A DNA stretch of 9,066 bases from Clostridium sp. (GTDB taxonomy: Bacteria; Bacillota; Clostridia; Clostridiales; Clostridiaceae). The position numbers were made by a program, and so were the translations under genes. The notes under the pieces are model-generated. The model had not been told where the DNA came from and searched no databases. It saw only the letters and a program-made list of their open reading frames with translations. The stretch is taken from assembly GCF_018372875.1 (NCBI RefSeq), contig NZ_JAHAIF010000079.1, positions 1-9,066 on the forward strand, written 5' to 3'. Below, piece by piece: positions 1-7,472 of the stretch (positions within the stretch are counted from its first letter, which is position 1; each line of letters begins with the position of its first letter).

Positions 1-96
1 GGAAACACTCCTTCCCATACCGAACAGGAAAGTTAAGCTCTATAGCGCCGATGGTACTGCATGGGAGACCGTGTGGGAGAGTAGGACGTTGCCAAG
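1..96 (+). rRNA. rrf: 5S ribosomal RNA, 3' part (5' end outside window)
   Basis: The segment carries the conserved 5S core: CCGAACAGGAAAGTTAAGC (loop B/C region), then GCGCCGATGGTACTGC, then GGGAGAGTAGGACGTTGCCAAG at the 3' end. The terminal GTTGCCAAG would pair with the 5' end of the molecule, which lies before position 1, so roughly the first 20 nt are missing. The exact 3' end is estimated to within a few bases. The gene is transcribed on the + strand and is followed directly by an intrinsic terminator, so it is the last gene of an upstream rRNA operon. Confidence 0.95.
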
Positions 97-100
97 TTAG

Positions 101-129
101 AAAAGAATAGCGATGGCTATTCTTTTTTT
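101..129 (+). terminator. Intrinsic terminator of the upstream rRNA operon
   Basis: There is a perfect 11-bp stem (101-111 with 116-126), a 4-nt GATG loop and a run of seven T (123-129) that partly belongs to the stem. It begins about five bases after the 5S 3' end. This separates the rRNA operon from the glg genes, although read-through of strong rRNA transcription cannot be excluded from sequence alone. Confidence 0.92.
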
Positions 130-130
130 G

Positions 131-160
131 TTATATAAAATTATATAAAATTATATAAAA
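131..160. repeat. Short tandem repeat, three perfect copies of TTATATAAAA
   Basis: Three identical 10-bp units lie end to end at 131-140, 141-150 and 151-160, immediately after the T-run of the 5S terminator. The unit is pure A/T. One helical-turn phasing could give a bent or easily melted segment, but no function is shown. Copy number may vary between strains through slippage. Confidence 0.9.
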
Positions 161-164
161 TAGG

Positions 165-196
165 AAAATAGATATGTTTTTATACATATCTATTTT
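165..196. repeat. AT-rich inverted repeat, possible back-up or bidirectional terminator
   Basis: AAAATAGATATGT (165-177) is the exact reverse complement of 184-196, a 13-bp stem with a 6-nt loop. Only two base pairs are G-C. The 3' arm ends in TTTT followed by AATTTATAA, so it could be a weak second terminator for rRNA read-through. Because the 5' arm begins with AAAA, it could also act on the minus strand. It could alternatively be an operator or mRNA-stabilising hairpin upstream of glgB. The structure is seen directly; the role is inferred. Confidence 0.5.
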
Positions 197-208
197 AATT
201 TATAACGA

Positions 209-236
209 TTGCAAATGATAAATTCCTATTTATTTA
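209..236 (+). promoter_or_regulatory. Candidate weak promoter for glgBAP
   Basis: TTGCAA (209-214), a 16-bp spacer and TATTTA (231-236) form the best sigma-A-like pair found between the hairpin and glgB. Neither hexamer is close to consensus, and the sequence is so AT-rich that chance matches are expected. If it is used, the mRNA leader would be about 65 nt. A TAGTAT at 268-273 is an alternative -10 but has no acceptable -35 partner. I found no recognisable Spo0A box. Confidence 0.25.
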
Positions 237-306
237 AAGTTTGTTAATAAGTTTTCTTCTTTTTGAATAGTATGTAAAGAACAGTACTAGAAAAGGAGAA
301 TTACTA

Positions 307-2235
307 ATGGAGAATAATGAAATTTATATGTTTCATAAGGGAATGAATTATAAATCTTATAAATTATTAGGATCTCATGTATGTGACTCTAATGGAGTTA
401 ATGGAATTCAATTCACAACTTGGGCACCTAATGCACAAGTTGTGTGGATAGTTGGAGATTTTAATAATTTTTGTGTGGATAACAACTATAAAATGAAACA
501 AATATCTAAGGATGGCTTATGGAGTAGATTTTTACCTAAGTTAGAAGAAGGTGTTAAATATAAATATGCTATAAAGACAATGGATAATAAAATTATTTTT
601 AAGTCTGATCCTTATGCAATATGTTCTGAAGTAAGACCTAATACAGCATCAATTGCATATAGGCCTAAAGAATACATATGGTCAGATGATAATTGGATTA
701 AAGAAAAAAGAAAAAAGGATATATATAATACTGCTATTAATATATATGAAATTCATTTAGGATCTTGGAGAATAAATAATAATGAGTTTTTAACATATGA
801 AGAATTAAGTGAAGTATTGCCAAACTATTTAACAGAAATGAGTTATAACTATGTTGAAATCATGCCTTTATGCGAACATCCTCTTGATGCATCTTGGGGG
901 TATCAATGTACAGGATATTATTCATTAACAACTAGGTACGGAAATATTGAAGGCTTTAAAAAGTTAGTTGATAAACTGCACCAAAATAATATTGGAGTTA
1001 TTTTAGATTGGGTACCAGGTCATTTTTGCAAAGATGCACATGGTTTATATATGTTTGATGGAAGTCCAACTTATGAATATGAGGAGTATTGGAAAGCTGA
1101 TAATAAAGGGTGGGGAACTTTTAATTTTGATTTAGGTAAACCAGAGGTAAAAAGTTTTCTTATATCAAATGCTATGTATTGGATAAATGAATTTCATATA
1201 GATGGATTAAGAGTAGATGCTGTATCTAATATTATTTACTTAAGTTATGGAAGAGAATATGGGGAATGGCTTCCTAATAAGTATGGTACAGATTGTAATT
1301 TAGAGGGGATTCAATTTTTAAAAGATTTAAATACAGCAGTAAAAGAAAACAATGAAAAAACTATTATGATAGCTGAGGAATCAACAGCATGGCCTAAGGT
1401 ATCAGGAAAGGTTAGTGATGATGGATTAGGATTTGACTTTAAGTGGAATATGGGATGGATGAATGATGTGCTTGAATACACTAGTAAAGACCCTATATAT
1501 AGAAAGTATCATCATAATAAGCTAACTTTTTCATTAATGTATAACTATTCAGAGCGGTTTATATTGCCCTTTTCACATGATGAGGTTGTACATGGAAAGA
1601 AGTCGTTAGTAGATAAAATGCCAGGAGATTACTGGAGCAAGTTTGCTGGTTATAGATTATTAATTAGTTATATGTTTGGACATCCAGGAAAGAAGTTGAA
1701 TTTCATGGGAAGTGAATTTGCTCAATTTATAGAATGGAGAGAATATGAGCAATTAGAGTGGAAGCTTATTGATATGTTTCCAATGCATAAAGCAACTCAA
1801 AACTTTATTAAAGATATTAATAAGTTTTATTTAAATAATAAAGCATTGTGGGAATTAGATTATGATATAGAGGGCTTTCAATGGATAGATGCAGATAATA
1901 AAGATCAAAGTATAGTTTCATTTATAAGAAGAGGAAAATATGAGAAAGATACTTTAATATTTATATGCAATTTTACTCCAGTTGTAAGGTATGATTTTAG
2001 AATTGGAGTTCCATTACAATCAGACTATGTAGAAGTATTTAATAGTGATGATGAGAAATATGGAGGGTCTGGACAAGTTATGGCAGAAGTAAATTTAGTT
2101 CCAGAAGAAATAGAATTTCATAATCAACCATATAGTATAAAGATTAAGGTTCCACCTATGGCAACACTAATCTTAGGTATAAAAAAAGGGGGAGAAAATA
2201 ATGATGAAAGTATTACTTGTAGCATCAGAAGCTAA
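307..2235 (+). CDS. glgB: 1,4-alpha-glucan branching enzyme GlgB (GH13)
   Basis: This 642-residue cytosolic enzyme cuts an alpha-1,4-glucan chain and re-attaches it as an alpha-1,6 branch on growing glycogen. A CBM48-type N-terminal domain lies at about residues 30-115 (TTWAPNAQVVWIVGDFN). The GH13 barrel spans about 145-500 with all the family regions: DWVPGHF (234-240), GLRVDAV with the nucleophile Asp304, IAEEST with the acid/base Glu at 357, and SHDEVVHGK with Asp425. A C-terminal beta domain (about 530-625) ends in PPMATLIL. It lacks the extra N-terminal module of enterobacterial GlgB, as is usual for the shorter Firmicute forms. AGGAGA at 294-299 lies seven bases before the ATG and supports this start. 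The gene is first of a tight glgB-glgA-glgP group, and its last 35 bp overlap glgA. Catalytic assignments are by alignment from memory to the E. coli enzyme. Confidence 0.97.
   Translation: MENNEIYMFHKGMNYKSYKLLGSHVCDSNGVNGIQFTTWAPNAQVVWIVGDFNNFCVDNNYKMKQISKDGLWSRFLPKLEEGVKYKYAIKTMDNKIIFKSDPYAICSEVRPNTASIAYRPKEYIWSDDNWIKEKRKKDIYNTAINIYEIHLGSWRINNNEFLTYEELSEVLPNYLTEMSYNYVEIMPLCEHPLDASWGYQCTGYYSLTTRYGNIEGFKKLVDKLHQNNIGVILDWVPGHFCKDAHGLYMFDGSPTYEYEEYWKADNKGWGTFNFDLGKPEVKSFLISNAMYWINEFHIDGLRVDAVSNIIYLSYGREYGEWLPNKYGTDCNLEGIQFLKDLNTAVKENNEKTIMIAEESTAWPKVSGKVSDDGLGFDFKWNMGWMNDVLEYTSKDPIYRKYHHNKLTFSLMYNYSERFILPFSHDEVVHGKKSLVDKMPGDYWSKFAGYRLLISYMFGHPGKKLNFMGSEFAQFIEWREYEQLEWKLIDMFPMHKATQNFIKDINKFYLNNKALWELDYDIEGFQWIDADNKDQSIVSFIRRGKYEKDTLIFICNFTPVVRYDFRIGVPLQSDYVEVFNSDDEKYGGSGQVMAEVNLVPEEIEFHNQPYSIKIKVPPMATLILGIKKGGENNDESITCSIRS
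2188..2195 (+). promoter_or_regulatory. Ribosome binding site of glgA inside the glgB coding region
   Basis: GGGGGAGA follows a run of seven A and sits 5 nt before the ATG at 2201 and 8 nt before the ATG at 2204. It lies wholly within the end of glgB, so ribosomes finishing glgB pass over it. Translational coupling is therefore plausible. Both ATGs are usable; starting at 2204 would remove only one Met and give the family-typical MKVLLVASEA. Confidence 0.75.
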
Positions 2236-3637
2236 TCCATTTATTAAAACTGGAGGTTTGGGGGATGTTATTGGGGCTCTTCCAAAAGCCTTAAGTAAAA
2301 AAGGGTTAGATGTAAGAGTTGTAATACCAAAATATAAAGGAATAAGAGAAGATTTAAAAAATAAATTTAGCTTTGTTAAATGGTTTATGGTTAAGGTTGG
2401 ATGGAGAAATCAATACTGTGGTATTTTTGAATGCACTCATAATGGAGTTAAGTATTACTTTATTGACAATGAGTACTACTTTGGAAGAGATGAAGTATAT
2501 GGATGCTATGATGATGGAGAAAGATTTGCATATTATGATAGAGCTGTCTTAGAGTTCATTAAGGAAATAGGATGGATACCTGATGTTATACATTGTAATG
2601 ATTGGCAAACAGGGATGATTCCAGTTTTATTAAAATTAGAGTATTCAAAAGATGAATTTTATAAAAGTATAAAAACTATATACTCCATTCATAATATTTT
2701 GTTTCAAGGAATATTTCCAAAAGAAGTTTTACCAGATTTATTTGGATATGATATGGAACCATATAATAATGGAAGTTTAGAATTTTATGAGTGTATTAGT
2801 TTCATGAAAGGTGGAATTAATTATTCTGATAAGGTAACCACAGTAAGTTATAGTTATGCGGAAGAGATAAAAACTCCAGAGTATGGAGAGAAGTTGGATG
2901 GATTATTAAGAGAACATAATGATAATCTTAAAGGAATATTAAATGGCATAGATTATGAAGAATATAATCCGTATAAAGATTTTAATATTTATAAGACTTT
3001 TCAAGGGGATATATTAAGTGATAAGCAGGAGAACAAAATTAAGTTACAAGAAGAACTTAGATTACCCATAGATAAAGAAATACCTATGATAGGTATTGTT
3101 TCTAGACTAACTAACCAAAAGGGAATGGATTTGATAATTAGTATTGCAGATAGGTTATTAAAGAATAATATTCAATTAGTTATAGTTGGAACTGGGGATT
3201 GGTATTATGAAGATAAATTTAAAAACCTACAATATAGATATAAAGATAAGGTGTCAGCAAATATTAAATTTGATAATATATTAGCTCACAAGGTATATGC
3301 AAGTAGTGATTTATTTTTAATGCCTTCTTTATTTGAGCCTTGTGGATTAGGTCAATTAATAGCACTTAGATATGGAAGTATTCCTATAGTAAGAGAGACT
3401 GGTGGGTTAAAGGACACAATTTTCCCTTATAATCAATACAATGAATTAGGAAATGGATTTAGTTTTACAAATTATAATGCAGAGGAATTGCTGATGATAG
3501 TAGAGTATGCGTTAAGTTTCTATACAAAAAAGGAAGAATGGAGAAGGATTGTAAGACAAGCGCTTAATTCAAATAATAGCTGGGATAAATCAGCTGATGA
3601 ATACCAACAGCTATATATGGAGGCAACAAGAACCTGA
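2201..3637 (+). CDS. glgA: Glycogen synthase GlgA (ADP-glucose type, GT5)
   Basis: This 478-residue GT-B-fold glycosyltransferase extends alpha-1,4-glucan chains using ADP-glucose. The N-terminal GT5 domain starts MMKVLLVASEANPFIKTGGL; the KTGGL loop at 16-20 is the ADP-glucose-binding Lys-X-Gly-Gly signature. HCNDWQTG follows at 131-138 and YSIHNILFQG at 161-170. The C-terminal Rossmann domain carries NGIDYEEYNP (248-257), SRLTNQKG (301-308), the catalytic PSLFEPCGLGQ segment (375-385, Glu379) and TGGLKDT (400-406), and ends with the usual SWDKSADEY helix. Length and motif order match bacterial GlgA, and nothing looks truncated. It overlaps glgB by 35 bp and is followed 19 bp later by glgP, so the three are probably co-transcribed. 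ADP-glucose would come from the downstream glgC/glgD products. Confidence 0.97.
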   Translation: MMKVLLVASEANPFIKTGGLGDVIGALPKALSKKGLDVRVVIPKYKGIREDLKNKFSFVKWFMVKVGWRNQYCGIFECTHNGVKYYFIDNEYYFGRDEVYGCYDDGERFAYYDRAVLEFIKEIGWIPDVIHCNDWQTGMIPVLLKLEYSKDEFYKSIKTIYSIHNILFQGIFPKEVLPDLFGYDMEPYNNGSLEFYECISFMKGGINYSDKVTTVSYSYAEEIKTPEYGEKLDGLLREHNDNLKGILNGIDYEEYNPYKDFNIYKTFQGDILSDKQENKIKLQEELRLPIDKEIPMIGIVSRLTNQKGMDLIISIADRLLKNNIQLVIVGTGDWYYEDKFKNLQYRYKDKVSANIKFDNILAHKVYASSDLFLMPSLFEPCGLGQLIALRYGSIPIVRETGGLKDTIFPYNQYNELGNGFSFTNYNAEELLMIVEYALSFYTKKEEWRRIVRQALNSNNSWDKSADEYQQLYMEATRT

Positions 3638-3641
3638 TTAT

Positions 3642-3648
3642 AGGAGGG
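3642..3648 (+). promoter_or_regulatory. Ribosome binding site fixing the TTG start of glgP
   Basis: A perfect AGGAGGG sits in the 19-bp gap after glgA, 8 nt before the TTG at 3657. An in-frame TAA at 3651-3653 lies only one codon upstream of the TTG, so the reading frame cannot begin earlier. The next in-frame ATG falls at codon 68, inside conserved sequence. The TTG is therefore the start. Confidence 0.9.
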
Positions 3649-3656
3649 ATTAAAAG

Positions 3657-6089
3657 TTGGCATTAGATAAAAATACATTTAAGAAAGCTTATGAGAATAA
3701 GTATAAGGATATTCATGGAGACGAGATAGAAAATGGTAATAACCTGCAAAGGTATGAAGCTCTAGGGAGTTTAATAAGAGATTATGTAAGTTGGTTATGG
3801 TTAGATACTAATAAAAGATATAATAAAACTGGAGAAAAGCAAATTTATTATTTCTCTATGGAATTTCTTTTAGGAAGATTGCTTGGAGATACTTTAATGA
3901 ATTTAGGTTTGATTGACATATGTAAAGAAGCTTTAGCAGAGTTAAATATAGATTTGAGGGATTTAGAAGAATTAGAAGAAGATCAAGGGCTAGGAAATGG
4001 TGGGTTAGGAAGATTAGCAGCATGTTTTCTAGATTCTATGGCATCTTTAGGTATTGCTGGACATGGCTGTGGAATAAGATATAAGTATGGATTTTTCGAG
4101 CAAAAAATAATAGATGGAAAACAAGTTGAACTATCAGATAACTGGTTACGTCAAGGAAACGTGTGGGAAAGAAGAAAGATTGGAAAAAGTGAAGTGGTAA
4201 AGTTTGGTGGAGAAGTTAAGGTAGAAAATATAGATGGCAGAATGGTATTTACTCAAGTTAACTATGAACCTGTTTTAGCTGTTCCATATGATACTCCAAT
4301 TGTAGGATATGAAAATAATGTTGCTAATACATTAAGGCTTTGGAGCGCAGAAACTGTATCTAATGAATTTGATTATTCATCATTTAGTAGTGGAGAATAT
4401 CTTAAAGCAATAGAATATAAAAATTCAGTAGAATCCATATCACAAGTATTATATCCTGAAGATTCATTTTATGAAGGAAAAATACTTAGATTAAAACAAC
4501 AATATTTTTTTGTATCTGCTGGTATTCAAAGTATTATAAGACATTATAAGGCGCATGGTGGAAATATAAAATTCTTAGATGAAAAAATATCAATTCATAT
4601 AAATGATACTCATCCAACATTGGCTATTCCAGAATTAATGAGAATATTATTAGATGAAGAGGGATTAGGTTGGGAAGAGGCATGGAGAATTACTACTAAT
4701 ATAGTATCATATACTAATCATACAATATTAGCTGAAGCTCTAGAGAAGTGGCCTATAGATATGTTTAAAAGCTTGTTACCTCGTATATATATGATAGTTG
4801 AAGAGATAAATGAAAGGTTCTGTTCAGACCTTTGGAATAAATATATTGGACAGTGGAAAAAGATATCAGATATGGCCATAATATCAGATGGTCAAGTTAG
4901 AATGGCTAATTTAGCAGTTGTAGGTAGCCATAGTGTGAATGGGGTAGCAAAACTTCATACTGAGATTTTGAAGAAAGAAGAAATGAAAAATCTATATTAC
5001 TTCTATCCTAATAAGTTTAATAATAAGACTAATGGAATTACTCATAGGAGATGGTTGTTAAGAAGTAATCCAGGACTTACAAATCTTCTTTGTAATACTA
5101 TTGGAGATAGTTTTATAAAACATCCTACAGATTTAATAAATTTTGAAAAGTTTACTTACGATAAGGGTGTACAAGAAGAATTAGCAAGGATAAAGAAAAA
5201 AAATAAAGAAAGATTAGCAGAAAAAATTTATAAAAAGAATGGCATTATAGTTGATCCATCTTCTATATTTGATGTACAAGTTAAGAGAATCCATGGATAT
5301 AAGAGACAGACTCTTAATTGCTTAAGAATAATGGATTTATACAATAAACTTACTAATAACCCTAACTTAGATATTAACCCAAGAACCTTTATATTTGCAG
5401 GAAAAGCTGCACCAGGATATTATCTTGCAAAGAATATAATAGAGCTTATTAATGCTATAGCAGATAAGGTAAATAATGATCCATTAGTAAATAAAAAGAT
5501 AAAGGTAGTATTCCTAGAAAATTATAATGTTTCATTAGCAGAAGAGATTATACCTGCAGCAGATTTAAGTGAACAAATATCCACCACAACTAAAGAAGCT
5601 TCGGGAACATCAAATATGAAATTTATGATGAATGGAGCTGTAACAATAGCTACTTTAGATGGTGCTAATATAGAAATTAGTGATGAGGTCGGAAATAATA
5701 ATATATTTATATTTGGGCTTACGGCAAGACAAGTACTAAGCTATATAGAAAATGGAGGATATTCCTCACAAGATATGTACAATAAAAACGAAAGTATAAA
5801 AAATGTTATAGATGATTTGGTTAATGGTAAATACTCTAAGGATAGAGAAAAGTTTAGAAGTATATATGATCATTTAATAACTTTAAATGATGAGTTTTAT
5901 GTCTTAAAAGATTTTGATTCATATGTTGAGGCTAACAAAAAAGTAGATAATATTTTTAAAGATATGTATAAGTGGCAAGAGATTTGTGGCATTAATATTG
6001 CTCATTCCGGGATTTTTTCTTCTGATAGGACAATACAACAATATGCTACAGGTATATGGGGTCCTGAACTTATATATAAGAATTTATAA
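3657..6089 (+). CDS. glgP: Glycogen phosphorylase GlgP (GT35, PLP-dependent)
   Basis: This 810-residue enzyme uses phosphate to release glucose-1-phosphate from the non-reducing ends of glycogen, the mobilising step of the cycle. The family blueprint is intact: YYFSMEFLLGR (64-74), GNGGLGRLAACFLDS (113-127), the INDTHP segment (315-320), NGITHRRW (459-466), VQVKRIHGYKRQ (540-551) and the PLP-binding EASGTSNMKFMMNG at 647-660, with the cofactor lysine at 655, followed by LDGANIEI. The length is normal for the bacterial alpha-glucan phosphorylases. The N-terminus is short, without the extended phosphorylation region of animal enzymes, so control by Ser phosphorylation of that kind is not expected. 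Maltodextrin phosphorylase (MalP) belongs to the same family, but the position directly after glgA and glgB favours GlgP. It begins at TTG, and a strong terminator lies about 70 bp after the stop. Confidence 0.96.
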   Translation: MALDKNTFKKAYENKYKDIHGDEIENGNNLQRYEALGSLIRDYVSWLWLDTNKRYNKTGEKQIYYFSMEFLLGRLLGDTLMNLGLIDICKEALAELNIDLRDLEELEEDQGLGNGGLGRLAACFLDSMASLGIAGHGCGIRYKYGFFEQKIIDGKQVELSDNWLRQGNVWERRKIGKSEVVKFGGEVKVENIDGRMVFTQVNYEPVLAVPYDTPIVGYENNVANTLRLWSAETVSNEFDYSSFSSGEYLKAIEYKNSVESISQVLYPEDSFYEGKILRLKQQYFFVSAGIQSIIRHYKAHGGNIKFLDEKISIHINDTHPTLAIPELMRILLDEEGLGWEEAWRITTNIVSYTNHTILAEALEKWPIDMFKSLLPRIYMIVEEINERFCSDLWNKYIGQWKKISDMAIISDGQVRMANLAVVGSHSVNGVAKLHTEILKKEEMKNLYYFYPNKFNNKTNGITHRRWLLRSNPGLTNLLCNTIGDSFIKHPTDLINFEKFTYDKGVQEELARIKKKNKERLAEKIYKKNGIIVDPSSIFDVQVKRIHGYKRQTLNCLRIMDLYNKLTNNPNLDINPRTFIFAGKAAPGYYLAKNIIELINAIADKVNNDPLVNKKIKVVFLENYNVSLAEEIIPAADLSEQISTTTKEASGTSNMKFMMNGAVTIATLDGANIEISDEVGNNNIFIFGLTARQVLSYIENGGYSSQDMYNKNESIKNVIDDLVNGKYSKDREKFRSIYDHLITLNDEFYVLKDFDSYVEANKKVDNIFKDMYKWQEICGINIAHSGIFSSDRTIQQYATGIWGPELIYKNL

Positions 6090-6160
6090 TTAATATATTA
6101 TGTAGAATAAATGAAAATAAAAAAAGGTTTAAAAGGATAAAAATAATTTTAAAGTGTGAT

Positions 6161-6199
6161 AAATACAAGGTTTATAAAGAGAAACCTTGTATTTTTTTT
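6161..6199 (+). terminator. Strong intrinsic terminator between glgP and glgC
   Basis: AAATACAAGGTTT (6161-6173) pairs perfectly with 6182-6194, a 13-bp stem with an 8-nt loop, running into eight consecutive T (6192-6199). It begins 72 bases after the glgP stop and lies about 90 bases before glgC. It should end most glgBAP transcripts, splitting the cluster into two units. Read-through cannot be judged from sequence. Confidence 0.9.
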
Positions 6200-6226
6200 A
6201 TGAAATAAATGTAAATAATATGTATA

Positions 6227-6256
6227 TTAGTATGATTGAATTCATATTGTTATAGT
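6227..6256 (+). promoter_or_regulatory. Probable extended -10 promoter of glgCD
   Basis: TGTTATAGT (6248-6256) fits an extended -10 element (TGn directly before TATAGT). The -35 is poor: TTAGTA at 6227-6232 with an 18-bp spacer. Predicted initiation is near 6263, giving a leader of about 27 nt. A small inverted repeat, TATGA (6231-6235) facing TCATA (6242-6246), sits between the hexamers and could be an operator, although five-base arms occur easily by chance in AT-rich DNA. The upstream terminator makes a promoter here likely on logical grounds. Confidence 0.45.
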
Positions 6257-6289
6257 GAAGGATAAGAAGATTAGAAGGGAGAGAGAGGA

Positions 6290-7450
6290 TTGGGTAAGAG
6301 TGAGATAGTAGCAATGATTTTAGCAGGGGGGCAGGGATCTAGATTAGGAGTATTAACGAAGAAGCTTGCTAAACCAGCAGTGCCATTTGGTGGTAAATAT
6401 AGAATAATAGACTTTCCATTGAGTAACTGCTCTAATTCAGGAATATATACTGTTGGAGTTTTAACACAATATAAACCATTAGAATTAAACGCTCATATTG
6501 GAATAGGAAGCCCATGGGATTTAGATAGAAGAGATGCTGGCGTGAGAATATTACCCCCATATCAAGAAGAAAAAGGTGGCAATTGGTATAAAGGTACAGC
6601 TAATGCAATATATCAGAACACAGAATTTATTGATAGTTACAATCCAGAGTATGTATTAATTTTATCTGGTGATCACATATATAAAATGAATTATGATGAA
6701 ATGCTAGAAAAACATAAAAGTAGTAATGCAGATGCAACAATTGCAGTAATTAATGTGTCAATTGATGAAGCAAGTAGGTTTGGAATTATGAATACGAGAG
6801 AAGATAATTCTATTTATGAGTTTGAGGAGAAGCCTAAGGAACCTAAAAGTACTTTAGCATCTATGGGCATATATATATTCAATTGGAAGACACTAAAAAA
6901 ATATTTAAGGGAAGATGAGTTAGATAGATTTTCAAGTAATGATTTTGGAAAGAATATCATTCCAAAGATGATAAAAGATAATCTTAAAATGATGGCATAT
7001 CCATTTGATGGATACTGGAAAGATGTTGGAACAATCCATAGCCTATGGGAAGCTAATATGGACTTATTAGATGATGATAATAAATTAAATCTTTATGATA
7101 AAGAGTGGAAGATATATTCATCTAATAAAGTAAACATAGCTCAATATATAGGAGAAGATGCATTAATAAAAAATTCGCTTATAGTAGAAGGGTGTACTGT
7201 ATATGGTAATGTAGAGGATTCTGTTTTGTTTCAAGGAGTTAAGATTGGAAAAAAGGCAATTATAAAAGATTCTGTAATAATGCCTAATGCATTTATAGGA
7301 GATAATGTAATTATTGAAAAAGCTATTATTGGCAGTGATGCAATAATAAGAAAAGGTTGCAGAATAGGTGATGGAAATGAAATAGCTGTAATAGCATCTA
7401 GTGAAGAGGTTAAATCAGGAAGTTTAGTAGAAGCCTGCAGTACAATATAA
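6290..7450 (+). CDS. glgC: Glucose-1-phosphate adenylyltransferase GlgC (catalytic subunit)
   Basis: This 386-residue ADP-glucose pyrophosphorylase makes ADP-glucose and pyrophosphate from ATP and glucose-1-phosphate, the committed and usually regulated step of bacterial glycogen synthesis. The N-terminal nucleotidyltransferase domain has [10 protein letters not shown] (11-20), [15 protein letters not shown] (28-42), [12 protein letters not shown] (99-110), [11 protein letters not shown] (125-135, metal-binding Asp128) and FEEKPKEP (178-185, Lys181 equivalent to the glucose-1-phosphate-binding lysine of E. coli). YWKDVGT follows at 242-248. From about residue 285 comes the left-handed beta-helix of hexapeptide-like repeats. 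All known catalytic motifs are present. The start is TTG: an in-frame TAG at 6272 closes the frame upstream, AGGGAGAG at 6276-6283 is a suitable ribosome site, and the next ATG (6314) has none. It is paired with glgD 22 bp downstream. Confidence 0.96.
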   Translation: MGKSEIVAMILAGGQGSRLGVLTKKLAKPAVPFGGKYRIIDFPLSNCSNSGIYTVGVLTQYKPLELNAHIGIGSPWDLDRRDAGVRILPPYQEEKGGNWYKGTANAIYQNTEFIDSYNPEYVLILSGDHIYKMNYDEMLEKHKSSNADATIAVINVSIDEASRFGIMNTREDNSIYEFEEKPKEPKSTLASMGIYIFNWKTLKKYLREDELDRFSSNDFGKNIIPKMIKDNLKMMAYPFDGYWKDVGTIHSLWEANMDLLDDDNKLNLYDKEWKIYSSNKVNIAQYIGEDALIKNSLIVEGCTVYGNVEDSVLFQGVKIGKKAIIKDSVIMPNAFIGDNVIIEKAIIGSDAIIRKGCRIGDGNEIAVIASSEEVKSGSLVEACSTI

Positions 7451-7457
7451 AACTATG

Positions 7458-7466
7458 AAAGGAGGG
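7458..7466 (+). promoter_or_regulatory. Ribosome binding site deciding the glgD start at 7473
   Basis: AAAGGAGGG lies 6 nt before the ATG at 7473. The frame stays open to an earlier ATG at 7455, but that start would translate through this Shine-Dalgarno sequence (as MKGGKL) and has no ribosome site of its own. The 7473 start is therefore preferred, shortening the protein by six residues to 367. Confidence 0.9.
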
Positions 7467-7472
7467 AAATTA

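Noticed and set aside
131..160. Tandem units considered as a CRISPR-like array
   Set aside because: The units are 10 bp, pure A/T and contiguous with no spacers.
197..306. Searched for Spo0A boxes and sporulation sigma-factor promoters, since clostridial granulose builds up before sporulation
   Set aside because: No TGTCGAA-type box or convincing sigma-E/F/G/K hexamer pair was found. Partial matches are not better than chance in such AT-rich DNA.
3657..6089. Maltodextrin phosphorylase (MalP) as an alternative name for glgP
   Set aside because: The family is the same and sequence alone cannot fully separate them, but the tight linkage to glgB and glgA favours a glycogen-degrading role.
6111..6140. 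A nine-codon open frame (MKIKKGLKG) after glgP
   Set aside because: There is no ribosome site, the composition is that of AT-rich spacer, and it lies just before a terminator.
6124..6188. A second copy of AAGGTTTA (6124-6131) that could compete with the terminator arm at 6167-6174 as an antiterminator
   Set aside because: The competing pairing is only seven base pairs over a long loop against a 13-bp local stem, and no leader or riboswitch aptamer is recognisable. Chance repetition is likely in this composition.
6090..6289. Considered a riboswitch or T-box before glgC
   Set aside because: The predicted leader from the extended -10 promoter is only about 27 nt. The hairpin upstream belongs to the end of glgP, and no conserved aptamer motif is visible.
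7455..7472. An earlier ATG for glgD, giving six more residues (MKGGKL)
   Set aside because: These codons are made of the Shine-Dalgarno sequence for the ATG at 7473, and no ribosome site precedes 7455.
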